From positions 27,387 to 91,386 of the forward strand of contig JAFXJP010000016.1 of assembly GCA_017532155.1 (NCBI GenBank): a stretch of 64,000 nucleotides of DNA, read 5' to 3'. How positions within the stretch are numbered: the stretch's first letter is position 1; each line of letters begins with the position of its first letter. The DNA is from Clostridia bacterium. Its GTDB lineage: Bacteria; Bacillota; Clostridia; Christensenellales; Aristaeellaceae. Below are positions 34,038 to 42,317 of the stretch, piece after piece. The position numbers and the translations under genes are program-made. Under the pieces are notes generated by a model. The model saw only the letters and a program-made list of their open reading frames with translations. It did not search any database and was not told where the DNA came from.

Positions 34038-34901
34038 TTACTTCATCGCAGCCTTGGTGAAGCCGGAAAGCATGTGCTTCTGGAAGATGGCGAATACGAT
34101 GAATACCGGGATGATGGACAGCAGCACGCCAGCCATGATCTGGTGATAGTTGTTGGTAATTTCGCCGCCGTAGGAAGTGCGCAGGCGCTGCACACCGACG
34201 GTCAGCACATACATATCCTGCACCTTGACGATAACCTTGGGCCAGAAGTAGTTGTTCCAGCCGCCCATGAAGGAGGTCAGCGCCACGGTGATCATGGTGG
34301 GCTTGCACATGGGCACCATGATGCGGAAGAGCACGCCCAGCTTGTTCATGCCGTCCACACGCGCAGCTTCCAGATAGCTGTCATCCACCGTCATAAAGGC
34401 CTGGCGCAGCAGGAAGATGGCATAGGACGACACGCAGCCGGCAATCCACACGCCCCAGTAGGTGTTCATCAGGCCAACACGGGCAATGATGATGTACAGA
34501 GGAATGAAGGTTACCTGAATCGGGATCATCATAGCGCCCAGCACAACCAGGAAGAAGAAGTGCTTGCCGTGGAACTTACCCTTGGAGAAAGCATAGGCAG
34601 CCAGCACGCCCAGCAGCAGTTCGCTCGACATCTGCAGCGCCGTAACCACTGCGGTATTGAGCATATACTTGAAGAAGGGCACCTTGTTGACGACATAGGA
34701 GAAGTTCTGCCACTGCAGAACCTTGGGCCAGAAAGTGATCGTCGCGCTCATGACCTCTTCTTCCGTCTTGAGGGAAGTCGCCAGCAGCCAGTACAGCGGG
34801 AAAACCATGATGATGGTTACGACCACGGCCAGTACCGTGCGGATCGCAACGCCGATCTTTTTCTTCGCAAAGGGAGAAATCAACGTATTATTCTTCTGCA
34901 T
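34038..34901 (-). CDS. Sugar ABC transporter permease, MalG/UgpE type
   Basis: A 287-residue permease with six membrane helices. The EAA loop that contacts the ATPase is LEAARVDGMNKLGVLFRIMV near residue 190. The N-terminal TIIMVFPLYWLLATSLKTEE and LSIIPVFIVFAIFQKHMLSG at the end are typical of the CUT1 family. ATG at 34901 has GGAGG 8 nt upstream; an in-frame start 8 codons earlier lies upstream of that site. It starts 13 nt after the partner permease. The ATPase is not encoded here, so a shared MsmX-type ATPase is expected. Confidence 0.9.
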   Translation of the reverse strand: MQKNNTLISPFAKKKIGVAIRTVLAVVVTIIMVFPLYWLLATSLKTEEEVMSATITFWPKVLQWQNFSYVVNKVPFFKYMLNTAVVTALQMSSELLLGVLAAYAFSKGKFHGKHFFFLVVLGAMMIPIQVTFIPLYIIIARVGLMNTYWGVWIAGCVSSYAIFLLRQAFMTVDDSYLEAARVDGMNKLGVLFRIMVPMCKPTMITVALTSFMGGWNNYFWPKVIVKVQDMYVLTVGVQRLRTSYGGEITNNYHQIMAGVLLSIIPVFIVFAIFQKHMLSGFTKAAMK

Positions 34902-34914
34902 GTTTTCTCCCTCC

Positions 34915-35862
34915 TTACGCTTCATAATGGACGTTCTTGTTCGTAATGCGCAGCGTGGAGGCCGTCACAACCAACAAGATCACAAAGAACAAGAGCGCTA
35001 CCACGCTGGCGCGGTCCAGACGGTTGTCATCAAATGCCAGGCGGTAAATGTAATACACCATAACCTCCGTCTTCTGGCGAGGTCCGCCGCCCGTCATAAC
35101 GTCAACGGACTGGTAGACCTTCATGGAGCTGATGAAGGTGGTGATGAACAGGAACAACGTCGTGGGAGAGAGCAGCGGCAGCGTGATGTAGCGGAACTGC
35201 TGCAGGCCCGAAGCGCCGTCCAGAGAAGATGCTTCGTAATAGTCCTTGGAGATGCCCAGCAGCGCGGACAGATAGATCATCATACAATAACCAATGCCGT
35301 GCCAGCCGGTCAGAAGCAGAATGGAGATCAGAGCGTTCTGGTCATCGCCCAGCCAGTTAATGTGCTCGGTTACGCCAAACCACTCCAGCATTTTGTTGAT
35401 TACGCCGTAGTCCGTATTGAGCATCCACAGGAAGATGATACCGCAGGAGGACATGGCGATGTAGCGGGGCATGAAGATCAGCGCACGCATCACAGCAAAA
35501 GGCTTGGTGAGGCGGTTGAACAGGTGCGCAAGCAAAAGGCCAATGCCCAGGTCAATCGCGATGTTGCCAATGGTGTAGATGATCGTCACGCGCAGAGAAT
35601 TGAACAGATAGCGCTTGGAGGTATTGGCCGTGAACAGCCAAATCCAGTTCTTCCAGCCTACGTAGTCGTACTCGCGGCTGGTCAGACGCCAGTCAGTAAA
35701 GCTGATGCGGATCAACTCAGCCACCGGATAGTAGGTGATGAGGATCAGGACCAGCACGGCGGGCAGAGCCATGAAAAAATCGGACCAATAGTATTTTTCC
35801 GGCCGCAGATGCACCGTACGCCCGCCAATCTCCATGGTCTTCAACTTTTTCTTCTGGAACAT
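34915..35862 (-). CDS. Sugar ABC transporter permease, MalF/UgpA type
   Basis: A 315-residue CUT1-family permease with six helices. Typical blocks are DFFMALPAVLVLILITYYPV, the EAA loop YYEASSLDGASGLQQFRYIT near residue 215, and VMTGGGPRQKTEVMVYYIY. The start is the ATG at 35862 with AAGGAG 8 nt upstream; the GTG three codons earlier overlaps that site. It is separated from the binding-protein gene by a strong hairpin that may lower expression of the permeases relative to the binding protein. Confidence 0.9.
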   Translation of the reverse strand: MFQKKKLKTMEIGGRTVHLRPEKYYWSDFFMALPAVLVLILITYYPVAELIRISFTDWRLTSREYDYVGWKNWIWLFTANTSKRYLFNSLRVTIIYTIGNIAIDLGIGLLLAHLFNRLTKPFAVMRALIFMPRYIAMSSCGIIFLWMLNTDYGVINKMLEWFGVTEHINWLGDDQNALISILLLTGWHGIGYCMMIYLSALLGISKDYYEASSLDGASGLQQFRYITLPLLSPTTLFLFITTFISSMKVYQSVDVMTGGGPRQKTEVMVYYIYRLAFDDNRLDRASVVALLFFVILLVVTASTLRITNKNVHYEA

Positions 35863-35883
35863 GTTTCGCACTCCTTAATGAAA

Positions 35884-35914
35884 GCTTGGGGACAGAGCAG
35901 ATCTGTCCCCAAGC
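35884..35914 (-). other. Intercistronic stem-loop between binding protein and permease
   Basis: A perfect 13-bp stem (GCTTGGGGACAGA / TCTGTCCCCAAGC) with a 5-nt loop, followed on the minus strand by TTTCATT. It probably works as an RNA-stabilising or partial termination element, giving excess binding protein. Confidence 0.75.
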
Positions 35915-35933
35915 GCGATGAAAATGTTACGAA

Positions 35934-37235
35934 TTACTGGTCAGCCAGGGTGTCGTTGATTTCTTCAACCATGATCTCCCAGCCTTCTTCGGGATCCATG
36001 CCGTTGGCCATGATTTCGGACATGTAGTTCTCGAAGATATCGCCGCACTTGTCAAACAGCTCATGCTTGGTCTTGGCAACGTAGGAGTTCAGATCCAGAA
36101 CGGCCATTTCGGGCAGCTTGGTCAGCAGAGCGTTGTAAGCTTCAGCATACTGAGGATCGGTGGAGGCGGACTTGCGGGTTACATAGTAGGAAGAAGTGGT
36201 GGCCCACTCGAGCTGCTGCGCGGGGTTGGTCAGGAAGCAGATCAGCTTGAAGGCAGCGTTCTTCTGAGCCTGGGTGTTGCAATCCGCAGAGGGGATGATC
36301 ATGGTAGCGCCGGCAACATACTGATGGTTGGTGCCGAAATCGCCGTAGGGCTGGTTGGCGATACCAACTTCGAAGGTCACGCCGTTCGCGCCGGTCTCAG
36401 CCTTCTGCTTGTAGTTGGCATAGGTGGAGGAGGTGTACAGGCAGGCAGCGGCTTCGCCAGAGGTGAAGTCCAGCAGCAGGGTGTTGCCAACGTCGTTGAT
36501 AACCCACTTGATGTAGCCCTTGTCAACCCACTCACGCAGCTTCTTGATCAGCTCGAGCGCCTTTTCATTGGCCAGGCCAGTGGTGTTGGTCTCGGTGTCG
36601 ATCATGAAGCAGCCCATGTTGGTGAACAGGCAGTAGAAGTAAGCGTTGTCAGTACCATGGATGTCGATGACGGTCTTGCCGGTAGCGTTGTAAACGGTCT
36701 CCAGGAAGGCGTCCATCTCTTCCATCTTGGTGGGGAAGGTCAGGTTCAGGCTGTTCAGCAGGGTCTTGTTGTAGTAGAAGATCTGGCCGGACTGACCGAA
36801 GGGCAGAGCGGTCTGATGATCGCCGTTGCGCATCATATCGGTCATGCCATCATAGAAATCAGCAAAGTTGATTTCATCAGCGAAGGCTTCGATGTAAGGA
36901 TCGAGGTCTTCAACCAGGTTGTCCTTGGCATAGCTGGTCAGACGGGGCACGTTGATAACGGACAGAGCGGGAACGCCCACGCCAGCAGCGTTGGCAGAAG
37001 CCAGCTCGGTGTGGATGACGTTGTAGCCACCGATGTACTGTTCCTGCACATCGATGCCGGGGTTAGCGGCTTCGAAAGCAGCAATCTGCTTGAGCAGGGT
37101 TTCTTCGTTGGCGCCGGTGAAGGAGTGCCAGAATACGAAGGAAGTGCCTTCGGGGATGGTTTTGTCGAATTCAGCGAACGCAGTGCAGGACAGCAGCATC
37201 AGCATCGCCATAACGACAGCAAACAGCTTTTTCAT
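35934..37235 (-). CDS. Sugar ABC transporter substrate-binding protein, UgpB/MalE type
   Basis: A 433-residue exported family-1 solute-binding protein. The signal peptide covers about residues 1-21 (LFAVVMAMLMLLSCTAFAEF). The Cys is followed by TAFA, so cleavage after AFA is more likely than lipidation. Blocks typical of UgpB/MalE proteins include FVFWHSFTGANEETLLKQI, ALPFGQSGQIFYYNKTLL and the conserved AVYNATGKT-type segment. The ligand could be a sugar, glycoside or glycerol phosphodiester. It leads the importer operon and lies opposite a LacI regulator, with a palindromic operator in its long leader. Confidence 0.88.
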   Translation of the reverse strand: MKKLFAVVMAMLMLLSCTAFAEFDKTIPEGTSFVFWHSFTGANEETLLKQIAAFEAANPGIDVQEQYIGGYNVIHTELASANAAGVGVPALSVINVPRLTSYAKDNLVEDLDPYIEAFADEINFADFYDGMTDMMRNGDHQTALPFGQSGQIFYYNKTLLNSLNLTFPTKMEEMDAFLETVYNATGKTVIDIHGTDNAYFYCLFTNMGCFMIDTETNTTGLANEKALELIKKLREWVDKGYIKWVINDVGNTLLLDFTSGEAAACLYTSSTYANYKQKAETGANGVTFEVGIANQPYGDFGTNHQYVAGATMIIPSADCNTQAQKNAAFKLICFLTNPAQQLEWATTSSYYVTRKSASTDPQYAEAYNALLTKLPEMAVLDLNSYVAKTKHELFDKCGDIFENYMSEIMANGMDPEEGWEIMVEEINDTLADQ

Positions 37236-37368
37236 GGGAAAATCCTCCTTTTTTTATCTTTAAGCGGACTCTTGCCGCCTAAATCCACACCTTATACCTA
37301 TTGCACATTCATCACTTGATTAAATGCTTTACGCTTCAGCGGTTCACTGTGATATGCGAGGAGCGTTA

Positions 37369-37396
37369 TCTTTTAATTAAAAATTTAATTAAAAGA
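37369..37396. promoter_or_regulatory. 28-bp perfect palindromic operator O1 in the leader of the ABC importer
   Basis: TCTTTTAATTAAA, two central A bases, then TTTAATTAAAAGA. It lies about 20-45 nt downstream of the predicted start of the importer transcript. The core AATTAAAAATTTAAT recurs inverted ahead of the LacI gene. Confidence 0.72.
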
Positions 37397-37421
37397 CATA
37401 TATCATCGTTCTGATAGTTGT

Positions 37422-37450
37422 ATTATATAGAATCAATATAAAGTTGTCAA
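37422..37450 (-). promoter_or_regulatory. Consensus promoter of the sugar ABC importer
   Basis: On the minus strand an exact TTGACA (37445-37450), 17-bp spacer, exact TATAAT (37422-37427). The leader is about 180 nt and includes operator O1. Confidence 0.88.
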
Positions 37451-37512
37451 CCCCGATTTATCAATTTCCAATAAATTATACTCAGGATTTCATGGTCTTC
37501 CCCCTTCCTTGC

Positions 37513-37527
37513 ATTAAATTTTTAATT
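37513..37527. promoter_or_regulatory. Operator O2 ahead of the LacI gene
   Basis: ATTAAATTTTTAATT is the exact reverse complement of the 15-bp core of O1 (37375-37389). It lies 6 bp upstream of the -35 box of the LacI promoter, about 138 bp from O1. Confidence 0.65.
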
Positions 37528-37533
37528 ATTTTC

Positions 37534-37562
37534 TTGCCATTTCCATTAAATTTTGGTATAAT
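37534..37562 (+). promoter_or_regulatory. Promoter of the LacI-family regulator
   Basis: TTGCCA (37534-37539), 17-bp spacer, TATAAT (37557-37562). Confidence 0.8.
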
Positions 37563-37597
37563 AGCACCATCTGCAAAAGAAAGAAGTTGAATTGATT

Positions 37598-38674
37598 ATG
37601 CCTCCCAGAGGAAAAGCTACGCTTCAGGATGTCGCCCGTCTGGCAAACATCTCCCCCGCCAGTGCGTCGATGATACTGCAGAAAAAGCCCGGCGTCTCCT
37701 TCGCGCCCGAGACCATCAGCCGCGTTTTTGCTGCCGCCGAGCAGCTTGGCTACAAAAAAAGCAGCGCTACGGGAAATTTTCTCCGGCCAACCATTGCCGT
37801 TGTATTTACGCAGATCACGAGTTTGTACCAAACCTATGTCGTCCAGTCCATCGACCAGAAAGCCAATGAAATGGATATGGACACCGTTCTTTTCGAATAT
37901 CACGGCGATACCAATCGACTAATACGCATCCTGCATTCCGTGTACCGCCTGGGCTTTGCCGGCGTCATCCTCGCCATGTCTCCCACCACCACCACGCTGG
38001 ATCCCATCCTGGAGCTGGCGCAAAAAATACCGACCGTCGTTTTCGATCCGCTTAACCGCAATGCCGATTTTCCACTCGACAGCGTAAAAACCGTTCCTGC
38101 CCAATCCGGCGTATTGGCCGCCGAGCATCTGCTGGAGCTTGGGCACAGGGACATTGCCTTTCTCGAGGTAGACCGCACCAACTGGGCCAAAACCGGCATC
38201 CGCAGCCTCCAGCTGACCGGCGCGCTCTCCGTCATCAACAGCCGTTCAGACGCGAAAATGACCATTTACACGCTGCCAAGGCCTGATACACTGCGCGCGG
38301 GCTCTTTCATTGAAACGCGCCTGATGGCCCGTCAGGCGGCAGAGGAGGCGCTGAAAAATCCCCATCACACGGCCTTTTTGTGCGTATCGGATTACTCTGC
38401 CTACGGCGTGATGGACACACTGGCGGCGCACAATCTGCGCATTCCGGAGGATTACAGCGTGTGCGCGTGCGACAACATTTTCCCCTCCGACCTGCCCGGC
38501 GTATCGCTCACCACGGTGGATCAGCATCCGGCCGAGGTTGGCGCCAGCAGCTTTGAACTGCTCTATCAGCGCATTTCCAGCCAGGCGCCCACATCCGGCG
38601 ACCGCATCACCCGTGTGGGTCTGCGCAGCCATCTGGTTGTCCGCTCCTCTACCGGCGCTCCACGAAAAGTATAA
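37598..38674 (+). CDS. LacI family transcriptional regulator
   Basis: A 358-residue repressor. The N-terminal helix-turn-helix reads TLQDVARLANISPASASMIL, followed by hinge residues and a periplasmic-binding-like effector domain from about residue 60 (IAVVFTQITSLYQ) to the end. The recognition helix SPASASMIL differs from the usual SxxTVSRVL, which fits an AT-rich operator rather than a CG-centred one. It is divergent from the sugar ABC importer and probably controls both. Two starts are in frame: TTG at 37592 and ATG at 37598; the ATG is preferred although the ribosome site is weak. Confidence 0.88.
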   Translation: MPPRGKATLQDVARLANISPASASMILQKKPGVSFAPETISRVFAAAEQLGYKKSSATGNFLRPTIAVVFTQITSLYQTYVVQSIDQKANEMDMDTVLFEYHGDTNRLIRILHSVYRLGFAGVILAMSPTTTTLDPILELAQKIPTVVFDPLNRNADFPLDSVKTVPAQSGVLAAEHLLELGHRDIAFLEVDRTNWAKTGIRSLQLTGALSVINSRSDAKMTIYTLPRPDTLRAGSFIETRLMARQAAEEALKNPHHTAFLCVSDYSAYGVMDTLAAHNLRIPEDYSVCACDNIFPSDLPGVSLTTVDQHPAEVGASSFELLYQRISSQAPTSGDRITRVGLRSHLVVRSSTGAPRKV

Positions 38675-38684
38675 ATAACAACGA

Positions 38685-38719
38685 AACTGCCGCATCCAAC
38701 CGGATACGGCAGTTCTTTT
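38685..38719. terminator. Bidirectional terminator between LacI and the ABC exporter
   Basis: Stem AACTGCCG / CGGCAGTT with an inner ATCC/GGAT helix, T tract on the plus strand. Confidence 0.8.
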
Positions 38720-40488
38720 TATGATGCAAACTGGCTGTTGTACAGTTCCGCATAAAAGCCTTTCTTTTTCAGCAGCGTGTCGTGATTACCCTGCTCAACA
38801 ATGTGACCGTCGCGCATAACGAGAATCACATCCGCCTCGCGGATGGTAGAGAGGCGATGCGCCACGATGAAAGTTGTTCTTCCCTGCATCATGGTAGTAA
38901 ACGCCTTCTGGATGCGCATCTCAGTACGGGTATCGATAGAGGAAGTCGCTTCGTCCAGAATCAGCATCGGCGGCAGGCACAGCATGATGCGCGTGATGCA
39001 CAATAGCTGCTTCTGGCCCTGCGACAGCCTTCCCCCGTCCTCGCCGATCACCGTGTCATAGCCATGGGGCAAGCGCTTGATAAAGCCGTGCGCGTGGCAG
39101 GCCTTCGCCGCAGCGATGATCTCTTCATCCGTTGCATCCGGCTTGCCCATGATGATATTTTCGCGGATGGTACCGGCTTTCAGCCAGGTATCCTGCAGCA
39201 CCATGCCGTAGCTCTGGCGCAGACTCTTGCGGGTGATATCGCGAATATCCGTGCCGTCTACGCCAATTTTGCCGCTGTTCACGTCGTAAAAGCGCATCAG
39301 CAGGTTGATCAGCGTGGTCTTGCCGCAGCCGGTGGGGCCAACGATGGCCACATGCTGTCCGGGCTGGACGGTAAGATTGAGGTTTTCAATCAGCTTCTTT
39401 TCAGGCACATAAGAGAAATGCACGTCATCCATCTGCACTTCGCCCTGCGCATCGGTCAGGATGCGGGCATTTTCAGCGTCAGGCGTCTGCGACTTTTCGG
39501 CAATCAGTTTGAAAATACGGTCCGCGCAGGCCAGGGCATTTTGCAGTTCCGTCACCACGCCGGAGATTTCATTGAAGGGCTTGGTGTACTGGTTCGCATA
39601 GGATAAAAGCGCCGACAGTGCGCCCACCGTGAAGGGCGCCGCCGTGCCCGCCGTAGCAACACACACCAGCGCGCCGGTGAGCGCCACAGCCGCATATACC
39701 ACGCTGTTCACAAAGCGCGTGCAGGGATTGGTCAGCGACGAGAAGAAAATCGCCTGCAGGGAAAATTTCTGCAGTCTATCATTGATCTCATCGAATTTTT
39801 CGATGTTTTCATCCTCATGACCAGAGGCTTTGACGACCTTCTGATTACCCAGCATTTCATCAATGAAGGCTGTCTGCTCACCGCGGGTTTCGCTTTGCGC
39901 CTTGAACATCTGATAGGTATGCGTGGCAATGAAACGCGCCACCACAAAGGACAAAGGCGTGAGCACCACCACCACCAGCGCAATAGCCGGGCGGATGGTG
40001 AGCATGAAAACCAGCGTGCCAAGGATCGTGACTACGCCCGTGAACAGCTGCGTGAAGCCCATCAAGAGGCCGTCTGCAAACTGATCGACATCCGCAATGA
40101 TTCGGCTGACGATCTCGCCCGCAGGATGCGCGTCAAGATAGCTGAGCGGCAAAATCTGCAGCTTGCGGAAGGCCTGCTCGCGCACATCGCGCACCACCTG
40201 ATAGGTGATTTTGTTATTGATCGCATTGACCACCCACTGCACCAGCGCCGTAACAGCAATGATTACGCCAACCGACAAAAGGATCTTGAGAATTGCATCA
40301 AACGCTACCTGTCCGGGCGCGATGATCTGGTCAATCGCACGGCCGAGTAGCACGGGCACATACAGCGTCAGCGCCACCGTAACGGCGGAAAAGAATACCG
40401 ACAGCAGTACCAAGCCCCAGTACGGGCGGATATAACGGAGCACCTTGCGCAGCGTACCGCGCTCGGCCTTTTGCTTTGCCTTGGCCAT
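38719..40488 (-). CDS. ABC exporter half-transporter, canonical ATPase partner
   Basis: A 589-residue type IV ABC exporter with six helices in residues 15-320 and an ATPase domain after about 345. Walker A is VGPTGCGKTT, Walker B is LILDEATSSID with the catalytic Glu, and the switch His is in FIVAHRLSTI. The signature is degenerate: LSQGQ instead of LSGGQ. This pairs with the neighbour, whose signature is canonical but whose Walker B lacks Glu. Together they match asymmetric heterodimers such as TM287/288 or BmrCD. The start directly abuts the partner's stop codon. Drug, peptide or lipid export is possible. Confidence 0.92.
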   Translation of the reverse strand: MAKAKQKAERGTLRKVLRYIRPYWGLVLLSVFFSAVTVALTLYVPVLLGRAIDQIIAPGQVAFDAILKILLSVGVIIAVTALVQWVVNAINNKITYQVVRDVREQAFRKLQILPLSYLDAHPAGEIVSRIIADVDQFADGLLMGFTQLFTGVVTILGTLVFMLTIRPAIALVVVVLTPLSFVVARFIATHTYQMFKAQSETRGEQTAFIDEMLGNQKVVKASGHEDENIEKFDEINDRLQKFSLQAIFFSSLTNPCTRFVNSVVYAAVALTGALVCVATAGTAAPFTVGALSALLSYANQYTKPFNEISGVVTELQNALACADRIFKLIAEKSQTPDAENARILTDAQGEVQMDDVHFSYVPEKKLIENLNLTVQPGQHVAIVGPTGCGKTTLINLLMRFYDVNSGKIGVDGTDIRDITRKSLRQSYGMVLQDTWLKAGTIRENIIMGKPDATDEEIIAAAKACHAHGFIKRLPHGYDTVIGEDGGRLSQGQKQLLCITRIMLCLPPMLILDEATSSIDTRTEMRIQKAFTTMMQGRTTFIVAHRLSTIREADVILVMRDGHIVEQGNHDTLLKKKGFYAELYNSQFAS

Positions 40489-42210
40489 TTATTCCGCCTC
40501 CTTTTTGAACTGGGATTCGTAAATCTCCTGATACACCGGACAGGACGCAAGCAGCGCTTCGTGATTGCCAATGCCCGCCACTTCGCCGTCATCCAGCACG
40601 ATGATCTGATCGGCATGCTGAATGGAGGATGTGCGCTGCGAGACGATAAAGACCGTCGTGTTGCCGGGCAATTCCTTGAGCGCCTTGCGCAGCCTTGCAT
40701 CGGTAGCAAAGTCCAGCGCGGAGGAGCTGTCGTCAAGGATCAGAATATCGGGCTTGCGCACCAGCGCGCGGGCAATGGTCAGCCTCTGCTTCTGCCCGCC
40801 GGACAAATTGCGGCCGCCCTGCTCCACAATACCATCCAGGCCGCCCTTGGCAGCAATCACATCGCTGGCCTGCGCGCGTTCAATCGCCTCCAGCAATTCT
40901 TCTTCCGTCGCGTTTTCATTGCCCCAGAGCAGGTTTTCGCGGATGGTGCCCTTGAACAAAACCGCCTTTTGCGGCACAATGCCAATCCGCTCGCGCAGCT
41001 GCACGCTGTCCATATCGCGCACATCCACACCGTCAATCAGCACGCTTCCCTCCGTCGCCGTATAAAAGCGCGGAATCATATTCACCAGCGTCGATTTGCC
41101 TGCGCCCGTGCCGCCGATGACGCCCACCGTCTCGCCCGGACGCACCTTGATATTCACGCCCGTCAGCGAATTTTCACCTGCGCCCTCATAGCAGATGCCA
41201 GCATTCTTCATTTCCAGCCGCAGCGATTTATCACCGGATGCATGCTTTTCACCCTTTTCGTCCTCGCCGGCAGGGATTTCCATCACCGCTTCAATGCGGT
41301 TAAAGCAAGCAATGGCCTTGGTAATGCTGATGATCAGATTGGCCAGCTTAATCAGTTCCACCAGGATCTGCGACATATAATTATACAGCGCTACGACCGC
41401 GCCCTGTGTGATAAAGCCCGCCTCTACGCGCAGCGCACCCGTCCAGATCATGCCCAGCACCGCCAGATTGATAATCACATATGTGACGGGATTCATCAGC
41501 GCCGAAATGCGTCCCACATGCTTTTGCATGTCTGTCAGCTGCTCATTTTTTTCGCAGAAATTCTTTGTCTCGCTTTCTTCCTGACCAAAGGCGCGGATGA
41601 CGCGCACGCCGGTCAGATTCTGGCGGGTAGCGCCCAGCACCTTATCCACCATGCCCTGCACCTTTTTATACAGCGGCATGCTGATGAGCATGATGCCAAA
41701 GACCACCACGGACAAAAGCGGAATGGCTGCCACAAACCACAGCGCTGCGCGGGAATCCACAGTGAACGCCATGATCATGGCGCCAAACACCACAAAGGGC
41801 GAGCGCAAAAGCAGACGCAGCGCCAGATTGAGGCCCGTCTGCACCTGATTCATATCGCTGGTCATGCGCGTGATCATGGTAGAAGTGCCCACCTGATCCA
41901 GCGTTTTGAAGCTGAAGCCCTGCAAATGTCTAAACAGCGCCGAGCGCAGCCGCGTAACCAGACCCACCGAGGCCTTGGCGGCAAAATACTGCGCCGTTAC
42001 AGAAAAAATCAATCCAATCAAGCCCAGCGCCACCAGCACAAGGCTCATTTTCACCACATAGCCGCGGTCGCCGCTGCCAATGCCGTTGTCAATGATCGCA
42101 GCCACCACAAGCGGCACGATCAATTCCAGCGACGCCTCCAACAGCTTAAACAGCGGTCCCAGAATACTTTCTTTATAGTAGCCCTTCAGATAAAAAAGCA
42201 GCTTCTTCAT
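40489..42210 (-). CDS. ABC exporter half-transporter, degenerate ATPase partner
   Basis: A 573-residue ABC exporter subunit with six N-terminal helices. Walker A is IGGTGAGKST and the signature is canonical LSGGQKQR. Walker B is LILDDSSSALD, where Asp replaces the catalytic Glu, and the switch reads FIVSQRTSSI, where Gln replaces His. So its own ATP site is degenerate and its signature completes the active site of the partner. The ATG at 42210 has GAGGG 6 nt upstream; a GTG four codons earlier overlaps that site. It is the first gene of the pair. Confidence 0.92.
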   Translation of the reverse strand: MKKLLFYLKGYYKESILGPLFKLLEASLELIVPLVVAAIIDNGIGSGDRGYVVKMSLVLVALGLIGLIFSVTAQYFAAKASVGLVTRLRSALFRHLQGFSFKTLDQVGTSTMITRMTSDMNQVQTGLNLALRLLLRSPFVVFGAMIMAFTVDSRAALWFVAAIPLLSVVVFGIMLISMPLYKKVQGMVDKVLGATRQNLTGVRVIRAFGQEESETKNFCEKNEQLTDMQKHVGRISALMNPVTYVIINLAVLGMIWTGALRVEAGFITQGAVVALYNYMSQILVELIKLANLIISITKAIACFNRIEAVMEIPAGEDEKGEKHASGDKSLRLEMKNAGICYEGAGENSLTGVNIKVRPGETVGVIGGTGAGKSTLVNMIPRFYTATEGSVLIDGVDVRDMDSVQLRERIGIVPQKAVLFKGTIRENLLWGNENATEEELLEAIERAQASDVIAAKGGLDGIVEQGGRNLSGGQKQRLTIARALVRKPDILILDDSSSALDFATDARLRKALKELPGNTTVFIVSQRTSSIQHADQIIVLDDGEVAGIGNHEALLASCPVYQEIYESQFKKEAE

Positions 42211-42273
42211 GCGTTCCCTCACTCACGCTTTTTCGGCTCATGCCAAATATGAGTATACCATAAATCCACACAT

Positions 42274-42303
42274 AAAGAAAGCGGCGAATTTCTTCGCCGC
42301 TTT
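42274..42303 (-). terminator. Terminator of the opp operon
   Basis: On the minus strand AAAGCGGCGAA, GAAA loop, TTCGCCGCTTT then CTTTAT, 14 nt past the oppDF stop codon. Confidence 0.85.
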
Positions 42304-42317
42304 GAGGATTTTGATGT

